Assembly (NCBI RefSeq): GCF_000255705.1
Contig: NZ_JH636445.1
Span: forward strand, 245,993-278,220
DNA from: Zavarzinella formosa DSM 19928
GTDB lineage: Bacteria > Planctomycetota > Planctomycetia > Gemmatales > Gemmataceae
Reading direction: 5' to 3'
Length of the DNA: 32,228 nucleotides
How positions within the stretch are numbered: the stretch's first letter is position 1; every line of letters begins with the position of its first letter. Made by a program: the position numbers and the translations under genes. The notes below the pieces were generated by a model. It worked only from the letters and a program-made list of their open reading frames with translations, did not search any database and was not told where the DNA came from. Shown one piece after another: positions 7,566 to 13,677 of this stretch.

Positions 7566-7593
7566 GTTTTGCAGTGGTTTTGCGTTGTTTTGC
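7566..7593. repeat. Three phased direct repeats GTTTTGC
   Basis: The 7-mer GTTTTGC occurs at 7566-7572, 7577-7583 and 7587-7593, spaced 11 and 10 bp, which is one DNA helical turn. Phased T-tracts of this kind favour intrinsic curvature or cooperative protein binding on one face. They lie between the inverted repeat at 7463-7501 and the sigma-54 promoter at 7621, where a bend (normally supplied by IHF) is needed. Confidence 0.5.
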
Positions 7594-7620
7594 CGCAAGA
7601 CGCCCGGTTCCCATGCGGAT

Positions 7621-7637
7621 TGGCACAGGGCTTGCTT
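7621..7637 (+). promoter_or_regulatory. Near-consensus sigma-54 (RpoN) -24/-12 promoter
   Basis: TTGGCACA at 7620-7627, then four bases, then TTGCTTTT at 7632-7639. The spacing from the -24 GG to the -12 GC is the required 12 bp. Against the consensus TGGCACG-N4-TTGC[A/T], only the seventh base differs (A for G). The predicted start of transcription is near 7647. No annotated protein gene begins downstream on this strand before the convergent gene ending at 7795. Confidence 0.55.
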
Positions 7638-7646
7638 TTTATGTTC

Positions 7647-7774
7647 ATCACTAAGTTGAACACATCAATCGAAAAGTGGGAGAGGCTTTGCGGTTGATGG
7701 TTCGACTTGGTCAGAATAAAAACCATCCGAAGACCAGCCGAGGGAGAGACGGCCGGTAATCGGGTGGTTTTTTT
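7647..7774 (+). ncRNA. Candidate sigma-54-dependent small RNA (~125 nt)
   Basis: The interval is bounded by a sigma-54 promoter whose start falls near 7647 and an intrinsic terminator ending in a T-run at 7774. It contains no convincing protein gene. A 20-codon frame (ATG 7697 to TAA 7759, beginning MVRLGQNK) follows the purine-rich GGGAGAGG but overlaps the terminator stem. A dual-function or coding transcript is therefore possible but less likely. The transcript would converge on the periplasmic-adaptor gene. Predicted from signals only; no known sRNA family is recognised. Confidence 0.35.
7718..7774. terminator. Bidirectional intrinsic terminator
   Basis: AAAAACCATCCGA (7718-7730) pairs with TCGGGTGGTTTTT (7760-7772) through one G-T wobble. 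The stem continues partly inward with ACCAGCCG / CGGCCGGT. Seven Ts (7768-7774) close the plus-strand side and a matching A-run lies on the other, so it can stop transcripts from both directions. It separates the putative small RNA from the convergent adaptor gene, whose stop lies 20 nt away. Confidence 0.75.
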
Positions 7775-7794
7775 ATTTTCCTCGCATCAACCCG

Positions 7795-8619
7795 TTACTT
7801 CTTCTCCGGCATCGTCAGGCGCACCCGGACAGACATTCCGGGGCTAATAAGCCCGTCGGGATTCGCGCAACTGGCGTGACATCGCACCGCGCCCGTCTTC
7901 GGATTGACTTCCGATTCGATCATCATCAACTCGGCCGGATGCGGAAATCCTTCCTCATCAACCAATCCGAGCGTCACCGCCATTTTTCCCGGCCCCGCCA
8001 ACCCGGCCCGTCTCAATCGCAGCAGAGATCGCTCATCCAATTCAAAGACGGCGGTCAATCGGTTCGTGGCGACCACCGTGGTGATCGGCTCTTTGGCCTC
8101 GGTCGTCACGATGTCACCCACCGTCACGGAAAACCGGCCGACCCGGCCATCCATCGGCGACTGAATCCGCGTTCGAGAAAGGATGATCGCGGCCCGTTCG
8201 CGGTCGGCCTTGGCAACGGCCAGTTCCGCATTTGCCACCTCGGCAGCGGCCTCGGCCTCCACCGATTCCTCTTTGCTGATGCCGCCCCTCGCGCTCAGAG
8301 CCTTGGCCCGCTCAAGAGTGACCGTCGCCAGCCGAGTCTTCGCTTGGGCATGAAGGATGAGAGCCTGCGCCCGGTCCAGATCAACTTGGTATTGCCTTGG
8401 ATCAATCTCGGCCAACAAGTCGCCCGTCTTCACGGAGGCCCCGTCGGCGGCGAGAATCCTCACCAGCGGTCCGGAGACAAGGGGCCGTATCCGGACGGTG
8501 TTGGCTTCCATCCGTCCGATGAGATCGAGGACTTGGGTTTGGTCGGTTTTCGGCGGGTCGGCGGACAGCGGGCTGACGGAAAGACCGGCGGACACGACCA
8601 ACAACATGATGAGACGCAT
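7795..8619 (-). CDS. Short RND-type efflux periplasmic adaptor (HlyD/AcrA family)
   Basis: 274 residues. A signal peptide (~1-20, ending LSA) is followed by the first half of the lipoyl domain (VRIRPLVSGPLVRI...DGASVKTGDLLAEIDPRQY, 42-77). Next come a coiled alpha-hairpin (~78-150, including the turn ARGGISKEE), the second lipoyl half (RIQSPMDGRVGRFSVTVGDIV, 151-171) and a beta-barrel (~180-268). These adaptors bridge an inner-membrane pump and an outer-membrane channel. The chain stops right after the barrel, so the membrane-proximal domain of full-length adaptors (usually 350-400 residues) is missing. No pump or TolC-like gene is adjacent. The stop lies 20 nt from a bidirectional terminator. 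It may be transcribed from the cupin gene upstream (97-nt gap), or it may serve a pump encoded elsewhere. No clear Shine-Dalgarno is present. Confidence 0.88.
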   Translation of the reverse strand: MRLIMLLVVSAGLSVSPLSADPPKTDQTQVLDLIGRMEANTVRIRPLVSGPLVRILAADGASVKTGDLLAEIDPRQYQVDLDRAQALILHAQAKTRLATVTLERAKALSARGGISKEESVEAEAAAEVANAELAVAKADRERAAIILSRTRIQSPMDGRVGRFSVTVGDIVTTEAKEPITTVVATNRLTAVFELDERSLLRLRRAGLAGPGKMAVTLGLVDEEGFPHPAELMMIESEVNPKTGAVRCHASCANPDGLISPGMSVRVRLTMPEKK

Positions 8620-8697
8620 GGGGAGAGCCTCGGATCAGAGCGAGCGAGTGCCTCCCAGTATGCATGCCGGGGCCGCGTCCGTCCAGCAACTTTATGT

Positions 8698-8713
8698 AAC
8701 GGCCGGGGCCGTT
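8698..8713 (-). terminator. Possible hairpin after the secreted cupin gene
   Basis: AACGGCC (8698-8704) and GGCCGTT (8707-8713) are exact inverted copies with a 2-nt centre, immediately after the cupin stop codon on the minus strand. The tail beyond is only weakly T-rich, so termination may be partial and let transcription reach the adaptor gene. Confidence 0.3.
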
Positions 8714-8715
8714 GC

Positions 8716-9168
8716 TTACTTCTTGATTCGCGGATCATCCGCCGGGTTCAGATAGGTCACTCCCCACGGTCCCATCCCGTGGAGTTGAAGCACGGTCTCT
8801 CCCTTCACCCAGCCGAAGTGCGGCATTTTTGCCCCGGTCCGGCCGTAAGACCCGGCGGGCATGGCTTTCGCCGTCTTTTCATCAATCTTGTCGCCCATCC
8901 CGAGGTAAAGCGTGCCCGTAAGGACGGTCACCCGTTCGTCCTTAGGATGGGTGTGCGGCATGATTCGCATCCCGTCCGGCAGTTTCACCCGCATGACAAA
9001 CTCGCCCTCTTTGGTCGGATCTCCCTCCAGCACCGCCATTTGGGCGCCTTTCGGCAACGAAGCCGGACCATCGACCCATTTCAGATCGGAAGGCGTGACG
9101 ACCAAGTGTTCCTTTTCCGGATGGTCAACCGGGACAAACAACAAAGCGGCAATGGCGAGGCGGATCAT
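8716..9168 (-). CDS. Secreted single-domain cupin
   Basis: 150 residues. The N-terminus (MIRLAIAALLFVPVDHPEK) looks like a short signal peptide. The first cupin motif is complete: G66-x5-H72-x-H74-x3-E78-x6-G85. It is followed by a second half with MPAGSYGRTGAKMPHF, where His117 is the likely fourth metal ligand. Cupins of this layout (PHTHPKDERVTVLTG) belong to the group often annotated as DUF4437/ChrR-like; enzymatic activity is not predictable. The ATG at 9168 was chosen because the hydrophobic N-terminus begins there; an upstream start at 9189 adds only seven residues. It lies upstream of the adaptor gene on the same strand and is divergent from the gene at 9322. Confidence 0.82.
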   Translation of the reverse strand: MIRLAIAALLFVPVDHPEKEHLVVTPSDLKWVDGPASLPKGAQMAVLEGDPTKEGEFVMRVKLPDGMRIMPHTHPKDERVTVLTGTLYLGMGDKIDEKTAKAMPAGSYGRTGAKMPHFGWVKGETVLQLHGMGPWGVTYLNPADDPRIKK

Positions 9169-9321
9169 GGGCTCTCCCGTGGATGGCAAGGACAGTCGAT
9201 CAGGGTCAAATGCGTGTCGCTATCATGGGGAATCCCGCCCGGCTGACAACGGTTTTTCAGGCTTCCCGTCTGCCCGTTTTCGCTCGCCTAACGTCTCTTG
9301 CCCGATTCTCCTTTCCTCGCT

Positions 9322-9885
9322 ATGAATCAGCCGGTTCCCATTATTTCCAGTTGTGAAGGGCAGGATGCCGTGACTCAGATGACCGAAATCGCCGCCGAAC
9401 GGCTCACCCCCGCCCGTGCGGCCGAATTGACCAAGGTTCTTGACCTTAAGTGCCAGTGGGAAAATATGCGGGTTGGGTCCAGTTACTCCACTCCCCATCT
9501 GCATTCCCTGCAAAAAGCCTTTGAGGCTTATCGCACCTCCATGCTGGCGTACACCGCCGGCGACCGGAACGAGCCAATTCCCGATCTGTCGCCCAGCGGC
9601 CCGAATCGCTTGCGGGCTTGGTGCCGGACGTTGCGGGTGGTGTTCAACCGGGCGGGGACGAACGAATACCCGACCCATGTGCTGGCAAAAGCCTTCACCG
9701 TGGCCGACCGGATTGCGGAACGGATGAAATCGGAACCGGCGAACCGAGAGTCGGCAACGGACATGAACGGCGCCATCCGGCAACTGGATGCGGTCATCGC
9801 ATGGTGCGACAAACCAATGAACGTGCCTGTTCCCTCGGAAACAATGGCCGTTCACGAAGTGGGTGGCCGGGAAAACGGAATTTAG
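9322..9885 (+). CDS. Hypothetical helical protein, 187 aa
   Basis: I do not recognise the family. The protein is soluble, largely alpha-helical and rich in Arg, Ala and Glu. One segment reads AAERLTPARAAELTKVLDLKCQWENMR and another PNRLRAWCRTLRVVFNRAGTNEYPTHVLAKAFTVADRIAERM. There are four Cys residues without a metal-binding spacing. No signal peptide. ATG 9322 is preferred to the TTG at 9298. The opposite strand carries a frame of similar length, but it is Arg/His/Gly-rich as expected of a shadow. It converges with the ABC permease gene, leaving only 15 nt between the stops. Confidence 0.6.
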   Translation: MNQPVPIISSCEGQDAVTQMTEIAAERLTPARAAELTKVLDLKCQWENMRVGSSYSTPHLHSLQKAFEAYRTSMLAYTAGDRNEPIPDLSPSGPNRLRAWCRTLRVVFNRAGTNEYPTHVLAKAFTVADRIAERMKSEPANRESATDMNGAIRQLDAVIAWCDKPMNVPVPSETMAVHEVGGRENGI

Positions 9886-9900
9886 GCTTGGTTGGCGGAA

Positions 9901-10647
9901 TCAGACCTGAATCCGCGAAAATGACCACGCTCCGAGCGCCAGAAAGCACGACGCCACGGTTCCGAGGATCGCAAGGTCGGTCAGCGCGCCAAAGTGTGAT
10001 TCACCGCTGAACGCCCCCCGCAAGCCATCGATGCCGTAGGCCAGCGGGTCGACATGGGTGGCGATGGTGAGAGGCATCGGCAAGTCGGTCAGCGGGTAGA
10101 GGGCGCCGGAGAGGAAGAAGATCGGCATGACGAGGAAGTTCATGACCATCTGAAATCCCTGCATGTCCTTCAGCGCCGACCCGATGGCCGTCCCGAGGGC
10201 GGCAAAGACAATGGCGATGAGGACCATGAACAAGAAGGCGAGGGGCAGGGCAGTGAGGTCATACGGGCGAAAGCCAGCGATCAGACATATCACCAAGATA
10301 AGCGTGCCCTGCATCAACGCCGTCGTCGCCCCGCCGAGCGTGCGGCCGACCATGATCTGAAGCCGAGGCACGGGGGCGACCAGCGTTTCCTTGAGGAACC
10401 CGAACTGCCGGTCCCACAGCAGGCCGACTCCGGAAAAGATCGACGAGAACAGAATCGACATACCGATCACGCCGGGCGCCACGAATTGAAGGTAGTTGCC
10501 CTGTCCCGCCCTTTGGAAGATGGGTCCGAGGCCGAACCCCAAGACGAGCAAATACATTAACGGTTGGCCGAGAGACGCGATGACCTGCGGCTTCGACCGC
10601 AGATATTTTTTCACTTCTCGCAACCACAAGATGTAGATCACTGCCAC
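9901..10647 (-). CDS. ABC-2 type exporter permease
   Basis: 248 residues with about six membrane helices in the ABC-2 arrangement. A charged N-terminal amphipathic segment (ILWLREVKKYLRSKPQVI) precedes helix 1 (LGQPLMYLLVLGFGLG). Then come a helix near 60-78, and the signature late segment MPIFFLSGALYPLTDLP...DPLAYGIDGLRG (~170-210), typical of DrrB/NodJ-type permeases. It works as the transmembrane half of the exporter whose ATPase is encoded immediately upstream; the cargo is unknown (drug, lipid or glycolipid are family precedents). The start is a GTG at 10645-10647 with a strong GGAGGAG 7 nt upstream. Only 3 nt separate it from the ATPase stop codon. Confidence 0.93.
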   Translation of the reverse strand: MAVIYILWLREVKKYLRSKPQVIASLGQPLMYLLVLGFGLGPIFQRAGQGNYLQFVAPGVIGMSILFSSIFSGVGLLWDRQFGFLKETLVAPVPRLQIMVGRTLGGATTALMQGTLILVICLIAGFRPYDLTALPLAFLFMVLIAIVFAALGTAIGSALKDMQGFQMVMNFLVMPIFFLSGALYPLTDLPMPLTIATHVDPLAYGIDGLRGAFSGESHFGALTDLAILGTVASCFLALGAWSFSRIQV

Positions 10648-10650
10648 GAC

Positions 10651-11460
10651 TTATCTCCTCCACATCTTGGCCATCCGGCGCATCTGGTCGCTGCCGTCGG
10701 CTTGTTCGTCGCGGATCGTGGAACCGGTGAGGGCCAGGAATGCCTGTTCAAGTGACTCGCTGCCGGTCTGCTGTTTCAATTCTCCCGGCGTTCCTTGCGC
10801 GACAATGCGGCCATGATCGATGATGGCGATGCGTCGGGCGACCCGTTCCGCTTCGTCCATGTAGTGGGTGGTGAGGAAAACAGTGACTCCTTCCGTTTCG
10901 TTCAAGTGCTTGATGTGAGTCCAAAGCAGATTGCGGCTTTGCGGGTCAAGCCCCAAGGTTGGTTCGTCGAGAAACAAAATTTTCGGCGTGTGCAACAACC
11001 CTCGGGCAATCTCCAGTCGGCGTCTCATGCCCCCGGAGAACTCTTTGACACGCGAATTCCGTCGATCCCACAATTCAAACAGCTTGAGAAGCGTCTCGGC
11101 TCGCTCGACACGAATCCGGCGGGGGACGTGGTAAAGAACGCCGTGCAAGTCCATGTTCTCGGCGGCGGTGAGTTCACTGTCGAGGCTGGGATCTTGAAAG
11201 ACGATGCCGAAACGCCGGCGCACATCCAGCGGCTTCGAGACCGGGTCGAGGCCATCCAAAGTGATCGAGCCTTCCGTTGGACGGAGCAGCGTGGTCAGCA
11301 TCTGAATGGTGGTTGTCTTCCCCGCGCCGTTCGGGCCGAGGAAGGCAAAAATCTCGCCGGCCTGAACGTCGAAAGAGACGCCGTCAACGGCCGCGACTTC
11401 GCCGAATCGCTTGACCAGATTTTGCACACGGATCATGGGCGGGTTTTCTCCGTCGGCCAT
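10651..11460 (-). CDS. ABC exporter ATPase (DrrA-like)
   Basis: 269 residues. All nucleotide-binding motifs are present: Walker A GPNGAGKT (42-49), Q-loop Gln89, signature FSGGM (141-145), Walker B ILFLDEP (161-167), D-loop LGLD and H-loop His199 (TTHYMDEAE). The C-terminal tail (ELKQQTGSESLEQAFLALTG) is typical of ATPases paired with ABC-2 permeases of the daunorubicin-resistance type. It powers the exporter made with the downstream permease. ATG 11460 lies 2 nt after the stop of the PhoPQ-related hydrolase gene; an internal ATG at residue 9 has a better GGAG upstream and is the alternative start. The frame extends far upstream (to 11676) only as overlap with that hydrolase gene. Confidence 0.95.
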   Translation of the reverse strand: MADGENPPMIRVQNLVKRFGEVAAVDGVSFDVQAGEIFAFLGPNGAGKTTTIQMLTTLLRPTEGSITLDGLDPVSKPLDVRRRFGIVFQDPSLDSELTAAENMDLHGVLYHVPRRIRVERAETLLKLFELWDRRNSRVKEFSGGMRRRLEIARGLLHTPKILFLDEPTLGLDPQSRNLLWTHIKHLNETEGVTVFLTTHYMDEAERVARRIAIIDHGRIVAQGTPGELKQQTGSESLEQAFLALTGSTIRDEQADGSDQMRRMAKMWRR

Positions 11461-11462
11461 CG

Positions 11463-12764
11463 TTATTTCTTCGCCTCGTCCATCCGAATCTGCGTGCTGA
11501 GATAATACGGCTTGCCGTCGTCTTCGTATTCGCACTCCATGTAGAAGGCCCGCCAGTCCTTTTCCGGTTTGGCGACCAATCCCGTGGCCGATTTGCCGTC
11601 GATCTTGGCCGGGGCTTCCGTCCACGTTTGCTTGCGGAAGTCCCGCGTCGGAGCATCGGCCACCCACAACCGGCACGCCTTCAACACCACATCCGTCGTG
11701 GCGGTCAGACGCATTTGGCCGTCGGCATCTTCATGCTTCCAAGAAAGTTTCGGCATCGGCTTGTTCAACACCTGCTGACGGGCAAACAGGGCCAGCGTGC
11801 TGAGAGCCCGGTTGCGGTCTTTCTTCCCTTCGCCATAAATTTGTTCCAACCCGTGCCCGGCGTTCGGGACATAAAGCACCCACTTGTCCCCTTGGAGGTC
11901 GTCCCAATACAGGTTGAGCGCGTCAAGCGACCAATAAGGGTCATTCGCCCCGTTGATAATCATCTTCGGCATCTTCAAACTTTCCCGGTACATCCACGGG
12001 TCCACCATCTGCCAAAGTTTCTCGGCCGCCTTGCCAGCGGGAATGGGGATCAGGCCGCGCTGGGTGTAGTCCTTGACCATGTCGCTTGGTTTGCCGAAGG
12101 ATTTGAACTGATGCGGAATCTGTTTGCCGAAATTGAGCGTGTCAATCACCAACGGGGCGATGGCCTTCACCCGCGGGTCGGCCGCCCCGGTGAGCCAGGA
12201 GGTCCAGCCTCGCTTGGAGGCCCCGGAGACGACGAACGTTTTCAAATCGTTCTTCCATTCCTCTTTGGACAGGGCTTGCAACACATCCATCCCCCGGACA
12301 AGGCTCTTGGTCATCGGGAACAAAAGCGGCCAGTCTTCGTCCTCGGTTTTCAGAAACCGCACAAACGTCTCGGCGATCAGGGCGTCTTCTTTTTTGCCGT
12401 CGAACAACGGTTGGTTCGGGATGCCGTAGAGGAAGGCAACCGGGATTTGGGCTCGTTTGGCGATTTCAAACCCCATGATGCCCCGCAGCGGGTCCGGTTT
12501 GCCGCCGTCGTTGAAAAGCATCATGCTTTCGCCCGGCTTGACGCCCTCGGGGACGTAAACCATGAGGATGTGATCCCACTTGATTCCCTCCCATGTTTGG
12601 GAGACCATTTCAATCTGATATGATGTGCCGGAGGCCGCCACGGTCTTGTTCTTGAGATTCCACTTGAAGGAATCGTCCGGCTTTTTGACGTATTCCAGCA
12701 ATCCCGCGTCGGCGGTGATCGGACAAAGAACAAGGCAGACAAGGACGGGCAGGATTCGGATCAT
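11463..12764 (-). CDS. PhoPQ-activated pathogenicity-related family protein (secreted alpha/beta hydrolase)
   Basis: 433 residues of the PhoPQ-related (PqaA-type) family. The signal peptide is at 1-20 (MIRILPVLVCLVLCPITADA). The order of conserved features is YVPEGVKPGESMMLFNDGG (70-88), the nucleophile elbow GASKRGWTSW with Ser183, LVIDTLNF (206-212), the acid in NGANDPYWSLD (Asp275) and NAGHGL with His304. A C-terminal beta domain (~330-433) completes the family architecture. Homologues are common in Planctomycetes; the substrate is not established. It is the first gene of a tight three-gene operon, with the ABC ATPase starting 2 nt after its stop. A role linked to whatever that exporter moves is therefore plausible. 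There is no strong Shine-Dalgarno before ATG 12764. Confidence 0.93.
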   Translation of the reverse strand: MIRILPVLVCLVLCPITADAGLLEYVKKPDDSFKWNLKNKTVAASGTSYQIEMVSQTWEGIKWDHILMVYVPEGVKPGESMMLFNDGGKPDPLRGIMGFEIAKRAQIPVAFLYGIPNQPLFDGKKEDALIAETFVRFLKTEDEDWPLLFPMTKSLVRGMDVLQALSKEEWKNDLKTFVVSGASKRGWTSWLTGAADPRVKAIAPLVIDTLNFGKQIPHQFKSFGKPSDMVKDYTQRGLIPIPAGKAAEKLWQMVDPWMYRESLKMPKMIINGANDPYWSLDALNLYWDDLQGDKWVLYVPNAGHGLEQIYGEGKKDRNRALSTLALFARQQVLNKPMPKLSWKHEDADGQMRLTATTDVVLKACRLWVADAPTRDFRKQTWTEAPAKIDGKSATGLVAKPEKDWRAFYMECEYEDDGKPYYLSTQIRMDEAKK

Positions 12765-12862
12765 GGGAAATCTTTTGGGTTGAGAGACGTTTTGAATTGT
12801 AAACGCTACCCGTGCGGAAGCGATGAAGTTTCCAAAGGCTTTTTCTAGCGAATGGTGCGACC

Positions 12863-13543
12863 ATGCGATGGCTTTTCTCCCTGACGATGATGCTTGGCAC
12901 GATCACGGCCCTGTCGGCCGACGACACGCCCCGCGATTTCAACAAACTCGTGGGTACGTGGAAGGGGGCCGGCGCGCCGGAAGGCTCCATTGAAGCCCGC
13001 CAGAAAGGGCATTGGTCCGAGACGCTCACCGTCATCTGGAAATTCGCCAAGAATGACAGTTGGCTTGATTTGCAGTTTGCCGACGGGAAGCTCTTCACCA
13101 AGGCCATTTTGAAAGCCTCCGCCGACGGGAAGAAATGGACATGGACCGCGACCCGCCCGGACAAGACCGAAGTGGTTTATCAGGGCACATGGGACGGCAA
13201 ACAATTCTCGTTGGTCCGTTCCATCCCCGAAACCAAAATGGAAGAACGGTTGATCGTCTCGCTATTGCACGACAACCGATTCATCTACCGGACGGAAACC
13301 CACAAGACCGAATCCACCCTATGGACGAAAACCTTCCAAGTGGGTCTGACCAAAGAGGGCGTGGCCTTTGCCGAAACCGGCGACGGTGACCGCGAGTGCA
13401 TCGTCAGCGGCGGCCGGGGCACGATGACCGTCAGTTACGAAGGAAAAACTTACTACGTCTGCTGCACGGGCTGCCGGGACGAATTCAAGGAAGACCCGAA
13501 GAAGTACGTGCTGGCTTGGGAAGCGAAGAAGAAGAAAAAATGA
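12863..13543 (+). CDS. Secreted lipocalin-like protein fused to a C-terminal YHS/TRASH-type domain
   Basis: 226 residues. The signal peptide spans 1-19 (MRWLFSLTMMLGTITALSA). A beta-rich domain follows (~25-170: LVGTWKGAG...TVIWKFAKND...WTWTATRPDK...YQGTWDGKQF...RFIYRTETHK), similar to the lipocalin-like domains common in exported planctomycete proteins. Residues 178-215 form a YHS-type metal-binding module: C179 ... YEGKTYYVC200-C201-T-G-C204-RDEFKEDPKKYV. Cys179, Cys200 and Cys204 fit the C-x(~20)-C-x3-C pattern. Such modules bind soft or transition metals, so a periplasmic metal sensor/scavenger role is a reasonable guess. The chain ends in six lysines. Its TGA stop is the first three bases of a degenerate copy of the 16-bp repeat described at 13564-13671. 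It is divergent from the PhoPQ-related gene. Confidence 0.85.
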   Translation: MRWLFSLTMMLGTITALSADDTPRDFNKLVGTWKGAGAPEGSIEARQKGHWSETLTVIWKFAKNDSWLDLQFADGKLFTKAILKASADGKKWTWTATRPDKTEVVYQGTWDGKQFSLVRSIPETKMEERLIVSLLHDNRFIYRTETHKTESTLWTKTFQVGLTKEGVAFAETGDGDRECIVSGGRGTMTVSYEGKTYYVCCTGCRDEFKEDPKKYVLAWEAKKKKK

Positions 13544-13563
13544 CCGGGAGACAAGTTTTGAAG

Positions 13564-13671
13564 ATGACACGGAGACAAGGTGACACGGAGACAAGGTGAC
13601 CAAAACCAGAGGAGATAAAGCCCGTTTGGTTTTGGTCACCTTGTCTCCGTGTCACCTTGTCTCCGTGTCAT
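13564..13671. repeat. 45-bp perfect inverted repeat built from 16-bp tandem units, between convergent genes
   Basis: The arms 13564-13608 and 13627-13671 are exact reverse complements (45 bp) with an 18-nt loop. Each arm contains two head-to-tail copies of TGACACGGAGACAAGG (13565-13580 and 13581-13596; reverse copies 13639-13654 and 13655-13670). A degenerate copy, TGACCGGGAGACAAGT, sits at 13541-13556 and supplies the stop codon of the YHS gene. The element fills the space between the convergent YHS and LptF/G genes and would fold into a very stable hairpin in RNA from either strand. No flanking T-tract. It acts as a terminator by position; by structure it looks like a dispersed, amplifying repeat. 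Confidence 0.9.
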
Positions 13672-13677
13672 TTCTGA

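Noticed and set aside
7497-7697. 66-codon plus-strand frame across the sigma-54 region
   Set aside because: No ribosome-binding site, unusual composition, and it spans the promoter and phased repeats; treated as non-coding.
7876-9246. 456-codon plus-strand frame
   Set aside because: It lies antisense to both the adaptor and the cupin genes, which have clear family motifs; Arg/His/Gly-rich composition is typical of a high-GC shadow.
11628-12623. 331-codon plus-strand frame opposite the PhoPQ-related gene
   Set aside because: The minus strand has the full family architecture and catalytic triad; this frame is a composition shadow.
13541-13671. Repeat cluster as a CRISPR array
   Set aside because: Units are adjacent without spacers and form an inverted pair; no cas genes.
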